IMG/VR virus record: IMGVR_UViG_3300000117_006049
Span: 1 to 34,434 of that record
Strand: one strand, 5' to 3'
Source of the DNA: a virus
Length of the DNA: 34,434 bases
Position 1 is the first letter of the stretch. Each line of letters begins with the position of its first letter. This document shows, piece by piece, positions 14,218-23,100 of the stretch. The position numbers were made by a program, and so were the translations under genes. A model generated the notes under the pieces. It was given only the letters and a program-made list of their open reading frames with translations, ran no database searches and was not told where the DNA came from.

Positions 14218-17200
14218 ATGTCAGATTTTAAAGTAGTAGGAAAGTTAGTAATTGACGACAAAGGTCAATTAAAAGTTCTTGGTAAGAAAGCTAAACAAGC
14301 CTCAAAAGAAGTAGACAAAGTAGGTACTTCAGCACACACAGCAGACCGTAGATTAAAAGGAGCCGCTCAGGCTTCTTCAGGCGGAACAAAAAACTTTTCA
14401 AAAATGGCACAAGGCATCAATGGAGGCCTTGTACCTGCGTACGCCACATTAGCTGCATCACTATTTGCTATTAGTGCTTTATTCAGAGGGTTAGAAGAAG
14501 CTGCTAATATTAAAAACCAAACAAAAGGTATGGAAATATTTGGAAATGCTACCGGTATTGCAATGAAAGGTATAGTAAGTGATTTAAGAGCAGCTACAGG
14601 TGGTATGCTTGATTTTCGTACTGCAGCACAACAAGCACAAATAGCAACAGCAGCTGGATTTAATGCCGACCAAATTAAAGAATTAGGTAGAGGAGCAAAA
14701 CTTGCTTCTGTAGCACTTGGACGAGATTTAACAGATTCATTTAATCGTTTATTACGAGGTGTAACAAAAGCAGAACCAGAACTACTAGATGAATTAGGTA
14801 TTATATTAAGAATAGATGATGCAACAAGAAAGTATGCACAAGCAAATGATTTAGTAGCTAGTAAACTTACTATTGCTCAAAGAAGGACTGCTGTTTTTGA
14901 AGAAGTAAGTAGACAGCTTGCAAATAACTTTGGTGCTTTTGAAGACGGAGCTGATAAAGCATTAAACTCTTTTTCTAAACTACAAGTTGCTTTTTCAGAT
15001 ATTATAAAAGGATTAACTGCTTTTATAGGACCTTTAGAATATGTAGCAGAATTTTTAGCTTCTAATACAGGAGCAGCAGCAACAATATTTGTAGGCTTTG
15101 CAGCTTCTATTGCAAAATCAGCTTTTCCAGCTTTAACAAATATAACACTCGCACTAGATAACTATGCTTTAAAATCAAGAGCAGCAGCAGATGCTTCAAT
15201 TATAAGTTTTAAAAAATCTGCAGCTGCTATGAAAGGTAATGCCGCAGATATGATTGCTACAGAGAAAGTTAGACAAACAAAAACTCAAGCAATACTTAAA
15301 AAATTAGGAGCTGCAGAAAGATTTAATGCTATAGAAAAAGTAAGTAATCAAAAACGGTCTATAGCTTTACTTATAGCAAACGAACAAAAAAGAGCTACTG
15401 CTTCTAAAAAACTTCACGCAGACGAATTAGCATATTTAATAACTATACATAGAGCTATGGAAGCTTCGCATGTAAAAATGACAACTCGAATGATAGCAGG
15501 ATTAAAAACAGTAGGCTCTGGAATAGCAGCAGGCATCGTTCTTCCTGCAACAATAGCCCAAGGAGCACTAGCAGGTGTCGGAATAGCAGCAACAAGACTA
15601 GCACCAATTTTCGCAGCTTTAGGTTCTATAATAAATGCTGCTTTCTTTATCTTTACAGCAGGATTTATACTTAAGTTTTTATATGAGTTAATTTTTGTAA
15701 CAAAAGAAGAAAAAGAAGAGAGACAAAAAATAAATGGAATATTAGAATCTACTGCTGAAAAATTAAAAGAAATTAATAGGATTGGAAATTCAATAGCAGA
15801 GAGGGTAGCTATGGGAGCTGCAGATAGTATTGAAGGATTAAATAATAAATTAAAAGCAACTTTTAATCTTCTAACTAGTATAGGGTCTATAGACGCGGTA
15901 GTAGAAATTACAGGCGGAAAGTATACGACAAAGAAACTAGACGGAGAAGGGTCAACAGGCGTAGCTTCAATTATAAGTCAGCAACTAGCTGCATTACAAA
16001 CTCAAGGTTCTCCAGAGCAAATGCAACAAGTACTTGATTTTATAAATGACAGTTATAGAACAAACAGCATTGACACCTATGACAAATTTGGTAAAAAATC
16101 TGGAAAAATTGATTATAATAAAAGTGCTGATACTTTGCAAAATGTTATCAATAAACTAGACCCTAACGAAGTAATACCTGAAGCCGAATTAAATAAGTTT
16201 GCAAAAGAGTTTGCAAAAGACTTAGAAGGAACTCCTGGGGGAAAAGCATTTAACTTAGCAAATATATTAAATACTATGTTTTTTGGAGACGGAACTGAAG
16301 GTTCTACTGGAATAGGAACCTCAGGAGGAAAATTAGTTGGTATAGAAAAAGCAGCAAAACAAGTTTTTGATAATTTAGCGGTAATAGGCGACGGATATAA
16401 GCCTACTTCATTTGACCAACTAAGTACAAGTCTAAAAGAACTTCAAATAGAGTTTGAAGCAGGAGGCGCCGCCTCAGGTAATTTCTTTGAAGAAGTAAAC
16501 AAAGGTTTAGGACTTAAAGATGAAAATAAGTTTACTAACAATGATGACGCTATAGAATTTATAAGAAACCAAGTAACAGCAGTAGAAAAAGTAATAAAAG
16601 AAACAGCTGATATTGCAAGAGAATCTGCAGCTATATCTGTTGAAAAAGCTTCTTTTGGAAAAAGAAAGGATTCATTCGCAACTCTTACAAAAGAAAAACT
16701 ACAAGAAAAACAATTCGCTTTAGATATAAGAAAAATAACAAACGATATAAACAACGAGCAAGCTTTTTTAACTTTAGCGCAAAGAGAAGGAGAAGAGATT
16801 GCAGAAAGAAAAAAAGTACAGTTAGAACAACAACTACAAATACTGAAAGCTCAATACAATGAATACGTTAGGTCAAATACTGTTGTAGGGGAACTACAGG
16901 ATAGTTTCCAAGATGGATTAGATGATATGTTCCTAAGTATAATAAATGGAACAGCAAAAGCAAAAGATGCATTAAAACAATTAGCAATAGTGGTAATACA
17001 AGAACTACAAAGAATAGCAGCAGCAAGATTAGCAGCCTCTCTTATATCCTCTATGGCATCGTTCCAGGGAGGACGAGAATATGATAGGTTAACTGATGGA
17101 GGTCAAGATTACTTTGACCCTGATTACGGAACTCCTGCATATGAAGGTCCAAGCAGATATGGAGGAGTATTTGGGAAGAAAGGATACGCTATGGGCGGAA

Positions 17201-17466
17201 TAACAGATGGACCTCAATCAGGCTACAATGTAACTATGCATGGTAGAGAAGCTATAGTTCCTCTTCCTAGTGGAGACAAGATACCTGTACAATTTACAGG
17301 AGGTACAGGACCAGTAAATTCAGTTATAAATGTAGTAGTAAATAATGAAGGAGATGTAGAGACTTCAGAACAAGAATCAACAGCACTAGGAGAAGCAATT
17401 CAAAGCGCAGTTACTAGAGAAATAGCAGACCAACAACGACCAGGCGGCTTACTTAGCCCAATTTAA
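14218..17466 (+). CDS. Tape measure protein
   Basis: This 1082-residue protein sets tail length and is packed inside the tail tube. It is mostly helical, rich in Ala, Lys and Glu, with hydrophobic segments at about 70-92, 283-306 and 432-493 that may enter the host membrane when DNA is injected. The C-terminal part has a lambda gpH-like stretch (I-I-N-G-T-A-K-A-K-D-A-L-K-Q-L-A) and ends with a Gly-rich region containing Y-A-M-G-G-I-T-D-G-P and M-H-G-R-E-A-I-V-P-L-P, typical of tape measure C-termini. At roughly 1.5 angstrom per residue it suggests a tail of about 160 nm. No peptidase motif was seen. Confidence 0.93.
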   Translation: MSDFKVVGKLVIDDKGQLKVLGKKAKQASKEVDKVGTSAHTADRRLKGAAQASSGGTKNFSKMAQGINGGLVPAYATLAASLFAISALFRGLEEAANIKNQTKGMEIFGNATGIAMKGIVSDLRAATGGMLDFRTAAQQAQIATAAGFNADQIKELGRGAKLASVALGRDLTDSFNRLLRGVTKAEPELLDELGIILRIDDATRKYAQANDLVASKLTIAQRRTAVFEEVSRQLANNFGAFEDGADKALNSFSKLQVAFSDIIKGLTAFIGPLEYVAEFLASNTGAAATIFVGFAASIAKSAFPALTNITLALDNYALKSRAAADASIISFKKSAAAMKGNAADMIATEKVRQTKTQAILKKLGAAERFNAIEKVSNQKRSIALLIANEQKRATASKKLHADELAYLITIHRAMEASHVKMTTRMIAGLKTVGSGIAAGIVLPATIAQGALAGVGIAATRLAPIFAALGSIINAAFFIFTAGFILKFLYELIFVTKEEKEERQKINGILESTAEKLKEINRIGNSIAERVAMGAADSIEGLNNKLKATFNLLTSIGSIDAVVEITGGKYTTKKLDGEGSTGVASIISQQLAALQTQGSPEQMQQVLDFINDSYRTNSIDTYDKFGKKSGKIDYNKSADTLQNVINKLDPNEVIPEAELNKFAKEFAKDLEGTPGGKAFNLANILNTMFFGDGTEGSTGIGTSGGKLVGIEKAAKQVFDNLAVIGDGYKPTSFDQLSTSLKELQIEFEAGGAASGNFFEEVNKGLGLKDENKFTNNDDAIEFIRNQVTAVEKVIKETADIARESAAISVEKASFGKRKDSFATLTKEKLQEKQFALDIRKITNDINNEQAFLTLAQREGEEIAERKKVQLEQQLQILKAQYNEYVRSNTVVGELQDSFQDGLDDMFLSIINGTAKAKDALKQLAIVVIQELQRIAAARLAASLISSMASFQGGREYDRLTDGGQDYFDPDYGTPAYEGPSRYGGVFGKKGYAMGGITDGPQSGYNVTMHGREAIVPLPSGDKIPVQFTGGTGPVNSVINVVVNNEGDVETSEQESTALGEAIQSAVTREIADQQRPGGLLSPI

Positions 17467-17471
17467 TAATT

Positions 17472-17855
17472 ATGGCAATAGGATTTAACACAACAGGAAC
17501 TTATGGAAGTAGACAAATTACTCCAGATAAAGGACTATCTTCAAAAGAAACACCAAGAGTATTAATGGTAACTTTTGGAGATGGCTATGAACAAAGATTA
17601 AGCAGCGGAATAAATCAACTAGAGCAAGAGTTTGGTGTAAGTTTTAAAACAAGACCGAAAGCAGAGATAGATGATATAATTGCTTTCTTTACCAGTACTA
17701 AAGGCGTGACTGCTTTTGATTATGTAGTTCCTGACAGTAATGCAGGAGGAGGAGAAACAACATATAAAGTAGTGGCAAGTGATTGGACAAAGTCTTATGC
17801 TTATGATAACTTTTATACAGCAAACGCAAAATTTAGAAGAGTATACGAAGCATGA
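17472..17855 (+). CDS. Minor tail protein (lambda gpM-like)
   Basis: This 127-residue protein joins the tape measure end to the tail tip. It has the family segments V-T-F-G-D-G-Y-E-Q-R, then W-x-V-S-F-type strands (F-G-V-S-F-K-T-R-P), F-F-T-S-T-K-G-V-T-A-F-D-Y and K-F-R-R-V-Y-E-A at the C-terminus. The length is close to lambda gpM (109 residues). It lies just after the tape measure and overlaps the L-like gene by 4 bases (ATGA), as in lambda-type tail modules. Confidence 0.88.
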   Translation: MAIGFNTTGTYGSRQITPDKGLSSKETPRVLMVTFGDGYEQRLSSGINQLEQEFGVSFKTRPKAEIDDIIAFFTSTKGVTAFDYVVPDSNAGGGETTYKVVASDWTKSYAYDNFYTANAKFRRVYEA

Positions 17856-19075
17856 CAAACCTTATGGTACAAGACTTACAGAAACAGAGTCCTGGTTCTG
17901 CTTTAATTGAATTATTTGAGTTAGCTATTGAAGGAGGAAGTACCTTGTATTTTCATGCAGGAGTAGAAGCCGATTTAAGTACTGTTCAATTTCGAGAAGA
18001 GGGAGGAACAATTAGAACTTATGTTGCTCTTCCTATGCAAGCAAAAGGCTTTTCAATAAATCCAAAAGGAACTAGCGCTAGACCGTCTGTAACCTTTGCG
18101 AATGCAACGTCAGTATTTAGTAATTCAATATCAGACTTTGATAGTATTTTAGGAAGCACACTAACCAGAAGAACAACTTTACAAAAATATTTAGTTGGAG
18201 AAAGTGGAGATGCAACTCCGCCTGTAGAGTTTCCAAAACAAATATATTTATTAGATAGAGTATCTGCAGCTAATGCGGGAGCAGTATCATATGAGTGTGC
18301 AACTCCTTATGATTTACAAGGAATAATATTACCAAAAAGACAAATTATTGCAAATGGTTGTCCTTGGATTTACCAAGGTGCAGACCATACTTTAAATGAA
18401 CATGAAAAAGTTGGAGCATGTACTTGGCAGAGAGAAAGTAAGTACAAACCAACTTATAAAAGTACACTTGATGGAGCAACTGAATACATATCTTTAGTAA
18501 ATTTAGATAATGAATATGTAGTTCCTAGTACAGGAGAGACAGGAGCTATAACTTTTTCTTCAACTGTAAGTAGTATTACAATAAATGGATATTACACAAC
18601 AAATACTACATTAGGGGGAACAGTAAGAAGATTAAATAAAAATGGAAGTATTGATACTTCAGTAGATGGAAATACAGTACCAAACTACTGGCAAGCAACA
18701 ATAACTAGTAGTAGTCCTGGTACTTTGAATGACGATAATCCCAAAGTAAATAGAGTGAGAGTATGGGATACTTATAGTAGCTCAACTACTTACTATGCAT
18801 ATACAGATGATAGATATAATGACTTTGTAAGACACACTTCAGGAGGCCTTACAAAACTATGGAAAGCAAAGAAAACATCTACAGGGCAAACTCCAGAATT
18901 TGGAGACTATTGGGAGCCAGGAGATGTATGTTCCAAAACTATGACAGCTTGTAAAATGAGATATGGATTTGACCCAATAAATGTAGGAACTGCTAGTTCA
19001 AGTGGAAAAGCAACTCCTGCTACAGAAGTAGTTTTACCTTTTGGAGGTTTTCCTGGTTCAAGACAATTCTCTTAA
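17852..19075 (+). CDS. Minor tail protein with iron-sulfur-type cysteines (lambda gpL-like), with inserted domain
   Basis: This 407-residue protein matches lambda gpL, a tail-tip protein that holds a 4Fe-4S cluster near the tape measure end. Candidate ligands are C170 (N-G-C-P-W-I-Y), C190 (G-A-C-T-W), C360 (D-V-C-S-K) and C367 (A-C-K-M-R-Y-G); C149 is a further cysteine. The end L-P-F-G-G-F-P-G is the usual family signature. Between C190 and C360 lie about 170 residues of Thr, Ser and Tyr-rich beta sequence ending in a W-K-A...Y-W-E segment, far longer than the gap in lambda gpL (232 residues overall). This insertion may be a surface carbohydrate-binding domain. Confidence 0.87.
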   Translation: MTNLMVQDLQKQSPGSALIELFELAIEGGSTLYFHAGVEADLSTVQFREEGGTIRTYVALPMQAKGFSINPKGTSARPSVTFANATSVFSNSISDFDSILGSTLTRRTTLQKYLVGESGDATPPVEFPKQIYLLDRVSAANAGAVSYECATPYDLQGIILPKRQIIANGCPWIYQGADHTLNEHEKVGACTWQRESKYKPTYKSTLDGATEYISLVNLDNEYVVPSTGETGAITFSSTVSSITINGYYTTNTTLGGTVRRLNKNGSIDTSVDGNTVPNYWQATITSSSPGTLNDDNPKVNRVRVWDTYSSSTTYYAYTDDRYNDFVRHTSGGLTKLWKAKKTSTGQTPEFGDYWEPGDVCSKTMTACKMRYGFDPINVGTASSSGKATPATEVVLPFGGFPGSRQFS

Positions 19076-19398
19076 TGAAATTTTTAGAGGATATGTACAA
19101 AGCAGCTAAAGATGCTGCTCCGAGGGAAATGTGCGGACTTGTGGTTCAGCAAAATGACACAGAAAAATGGATTTTGTGTAAAAATATTTCCGAAGACAAA
19201 GATGACTTTGAAATTGACCCAAAAGTTTTCGTTCAATATCAACTTACTTCAAAAATTTTATATGTAGTGCATAGTCATTACAGTCAAAAAAAATTAAAAC
19301 CAAGCGTTTATGATATTAATAATTGTAACGCAGTGAACATACCATACTTAATAGTTGGGTATCCACAAAAGAAACATATAATAGTACAACCAATATGA
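19075..19398 (+). CDS. Tail assembly JAMM-domain protein (lambda gpK N-terminal part)
   Basis: This 107-residue protein keeps the JAMM/Mov34 metallopeptidase signature: E18 (R-E-M-C-G-L), H66-S-H68, S77 and D80 (S-V-Y-D), spaced as in the family. In lambda, gpK joins this domain to an NlpC/P60 peptidase; here the second domain is missing, so the protein is short. It would be a zinc-dependent peptidase or a structural tail-assembly factor in the tail-tip module. The start ATG overlaps the preceding stop (TAATG), and the end overlaps the I-like gene by 4 bases. Confidence 0.85.
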   Translation: MKFLEDMYKAAKDAAPREMCGLVVQQNDTEKWILCKNISEDKDDFEIDPKVFVQYQLTSKILYVVHSHYSQKKLKPSVYDINNCNAVNIPYLIVGYPQKKHIIVQPI

Positions 19399-20153
19399 CA
19401 AGAACAATATACTTACAAGGAAAAATGGGAAAACTTTTTGGAGAAGTTTGGAATCTCAATGCTGCAACTGTTAGAGAATGTATGCATGGCATTGACTGTC
19501 AAAGAGAAGGAAAGTTAAAACAATATTTACTAGACTGTACAGAACAAGGAATAAACTTTACTGTTCAAAGAGGTGAAGAGTTTTTAGACTATGATAATTT
19601 GCAAATGAATTTAGGAAAAGATGATTTAATAATAACTCCTGTACCTGCAGGTTCTAAAAATAAACTACTTAAAGTTATTGTTGGTCTTGCTTTACTATAC
19701 GCAGGAGTTTTGTTAGCAGGAATGGCAATAGAGGCAGGTGGACTTGCGGGTTTTGGATTATTTGTAGCGGCAACTGGTGTAAGTATGGTAGGTTCTCTTT
19801 TATTAAACTCAGGAATTGCAGAATATATGGCACCTAAACAACCTGGAGACACAGGAGATGCTTTCTTGTTTGATGGACCGGTAAATACAACAAAACAAGG
19901 AGTTCCTGTACCTTTAGCATATGGGCAAATACTAGCAGGAGGAGGAACTATAAGTTTTGGTTTTACAGATACTGCAGTTAATTCACATAGAGGATTTACA
20001 TTTGGTTCAAGTACAGGAGGAACAACTTCAACTGGAACTCAAAGTCCTCCAAACTCAGGAGTCGCAAAGATAGCAGAAGCTTCTACTCCTAGTGGAGTGT
20101 CTTCACAAGTACCTTTAAACATTGATATGAAAATAGATACGGAGTACAAATAA
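19395..20153 (+). CDS. Tail assembly protein (lambda gpI-like)
   Basis: This 252-residue protein has an N-terminal ubiquitin-like part (about 1-90, with T-I-Y-L-Q-G-K-M-G-K-L-F-G and D-D-L-I-I-T-P-V-P-A-G-S), then two Gly/Ala-rich membrane-type segments at about 94-140, then the family signature F-L-F-D-G-P-V-N-T-T-K-Q-G-V-P-V-P-L-A-Y-G. Lambda gpI is needed for tail-tip assembly but is not found in the finished tail. It lies between K and J as expected. The stop overlaps the J start (TAATG). Confidence 0.88.
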   Translation: MTRTIYLQGKMGKLFGEVWNLNAATVRECMHGIDCQREGKLKQYLLDCTEQGINFTVQRGEEFLDYDNLQMNLGKDDLIITPVPAGSKNKLLKVIVGLALLYAGVLLAGMAIEAGGLAGFGLFVAATGVSMVGSLLLNSGIAEYMAPKQPGDTGDAFLFDGPVNTTKQGVPVPLAYGQILAGGGTISFGFTDTAVNSHRGFTFGSSTGGTTSTGTQSPPNSGVAKIAEASTPSGVSSQVPLNIDMKIDTEYK

Positions 20154-23100
20154 TGCCAGGACCAGGAGGAATAGGAAGTATGGAAGGTGGACCAAACTCA
20201 AATACTTACAATACATACGATAAAACAACTAGTACAGAAAAACAGAGTGCTGTAGTAGTAGACGCCATTTCAGAAGGCCCTATTTATGGCTTAGTAGATG
20301 GAGCTTCTTCAGTACTAGTTAATGGTGTACCTTTAATAGACAAAGACACTAGTAAATCTTATGGAGCAACTACAAGTAATGCAACTAGTTATACAGCAAG
20401 TAATAGGACTGTAAGTGATTCTACTTTATTTTTAAATAAAGCAACAAACGATGGAACATTCACTATACAAATAGCAGGAGCAAGAAAAGCAGGAACAGGA
20501 ATAGCTAGTACTACTGCAGGAAGAACCTTAATTACTACTAGTAGTAACTTTTTTGCTTTTGAAGATAAAACAAATTTAAGTTTGCCTCAAACTGTAAAAA
20601 TAATAGGAGCAGGACCTGAAGGTTCTGATTATTACGGAGTAATAACTCAAGTTATAAATGCAACTTCAGTTCAAGTTAGACCAGCTCCTTCGACAACAAC
20701 AAGTTCAAAAAATATATCAATTGACTTAGTAGCAAATATTGCTAGTATATCTGGAAATACTGCGATATTAGAAGGAAGCGGAACATTAGGAATAAATGCT
20801 AGTAGTGTTAATGCTCAGATATCTAGTCCAAGTTTTCAAACTGGAGTTAAAGCTCCTGTATGGAATTATGATGATTGTGGATTTGCTTTTAGGTCAGGAA
20901 CTAGAGACCAGCCATATTTATCTTTACCCGGCAATGTAGGAACTAATTCTATAACTGCAAATATTTCTCAAACTTTAAACTCTACTGATTTTAGTAATAT
21001 AACACATAATGGAAGTGCAGTGTTTACTTCTGGTTATGCAGCTAGTGGAGGTTGGACAAAGATAAGCGAACCAGATGCAGCTAGGTTAGTATTTAGTAGC
21101 GATGCTATGGGAGTTGCAGAAGCAGGAGAAGTAGATGCAATTAAAGTAAGTATAAAATTCCCTTCTGGATTAATAGCAGTAAAACCAGGAGATGGTCATG
21201 AAGAAAAAAGTTTTGCAGAATTTCAGATATTATTTGAATATTCTGTTACAGGAAACTTTGATGATACAGTGACTATAGTAAAAGCTGGACACTCTGATGC
21301 TCAATTACAAAGTAGATCAGCTTTGCCTGGTAGAAGTGCAGATAGTTTTGGAGGCAAAGCAGGAACTCATACTACAACAGGAACAATAAAAAAACAAACT
21401 AAAACTCCTTTTGTACAAACTTTTTCTTTTGATGTATCTCAACATCACCCGTTTAATAAATATAGAATAAAAATAGCAAAAGTTACTCCTACAAATGGAT
21501 TTAATGAAAGAAGATATTGGTATAACTCTACACAAGTTCAAGCAATTCAAAATATTATTACTGATAAATTATCGTATCCTTACACAGCTTATGGAGCAGT
21601 TGTTATAGGAGCAAAAGAATTTTCTACTCCACCTAGAAGAAGTTATGAGATAAGAGGGTTACAAGTAAAAGTACCTACTAACTATTTTGCAAGACATGAG
21701 TTATTAGAAGGAGCTAATGCTTCTTACACTAGAAAAGTTGCAAATAATATTACTGTTACAAATGAAAGTTCATATCAAGACTGGGACGGAAACTTTAGAG
21801 GAGATATTAAAACTTTTACAAATCCTACACATTCAAACTATGCTCCAGTATGGACAGATAATCCAGTATGGATTTTATTAGATATTCTAACTAATGATAG
21901 ATATGGATTAGGTAAGTTTGTAGACCCTGATGATAATTTTCAATACATAGATAAGTTTCAATTATTTCAATTAGCTAAATACTGTGATGAACTAGTACCT
22001 GATGGAAAAGGAGGTTTGGAACCAAGATTTACAGCAAACTTATATTTATCAAAACTAGAAGAAGCACAAAAAGTTATAAAAGATTTATTACTAATTTTTA
22101 GAGGATTATTAATATGGTTTGATGGAAAATTATCTCCTTCAGTAAATGCATATAAAAGTCCTATTTATACTTTTACAAAAGGTAATATAGTAGGTGGAGA
22201 TTTTAATTATCAGTCAAGTTCAACAAGATTTCGTTCTAATCAAATAAGAGTAACATGGAATAATCCAGAGGACATGTTTAAACAAGAAGTAGAAATTGTA
22301 GAAGATACTCAAAATATACTTGAAACTGGTAAGATAATTTCAAAAGATGTATCAGCAGTAGGTTGCACAAGTAGAGGACAAGCACATAGATATGGTAAGT
22401 GGCACATACTTACTGAAAAGATGGAAAAAGAAGTTGTAACTTTTTCAACCGGATTAAACGGGTCAGTACTAAGACCTGGAGATGTAATAGAAGTACAGGA
22501 TTCGGATTTAAGTTCTGTACAAAATTCAGGAAGAGTTTCTTCAACAGGCACTAGGTCAACAACTGTAGTTGCTTTAGATAGAGAAATCACTATTTCAGCA
22601 GGAAAAAGTTATATATTAAATTTAATATATCCTACTGGAGGAGCTTACTTATCTCAAGATAAAGCAACAATAAATTCAGTAGCTTATACTTTAGGAGATT
22701 TAGTACTACTAGATGAAAGCGGAGCATCAATAGATACTTTAGAAAAAGCTTCAAATGTTAAAGATGATTCAGGAGATTTAGTACAACTATATTGGTCAGA
22801 AGAAGTTAGAGTAGAAAGTAAAGTTGTAGGAGCTTATAATAATACTTCAAAGCAAATAACCGTTTCTAGTGCTTTTTCTGCAGTTCCTAATGCTGAAGTA
22901 ATTTGGTCATTAACTTCTCATATTACTGCTACAGGACAAGAAGAAGAAGATATTTCTCCAAAAGAATATATAGTAGTAAGTACAGAAGAAAAAGAAAAAA
23001 ATATAGTAAGTATAGCAGCAGTAGAGTATAGCAATAAAAAGTTTGAATTAATAGATAGAGGTTATGTTACAGAAATAGTACCTGAAGACTTAAAACCACC

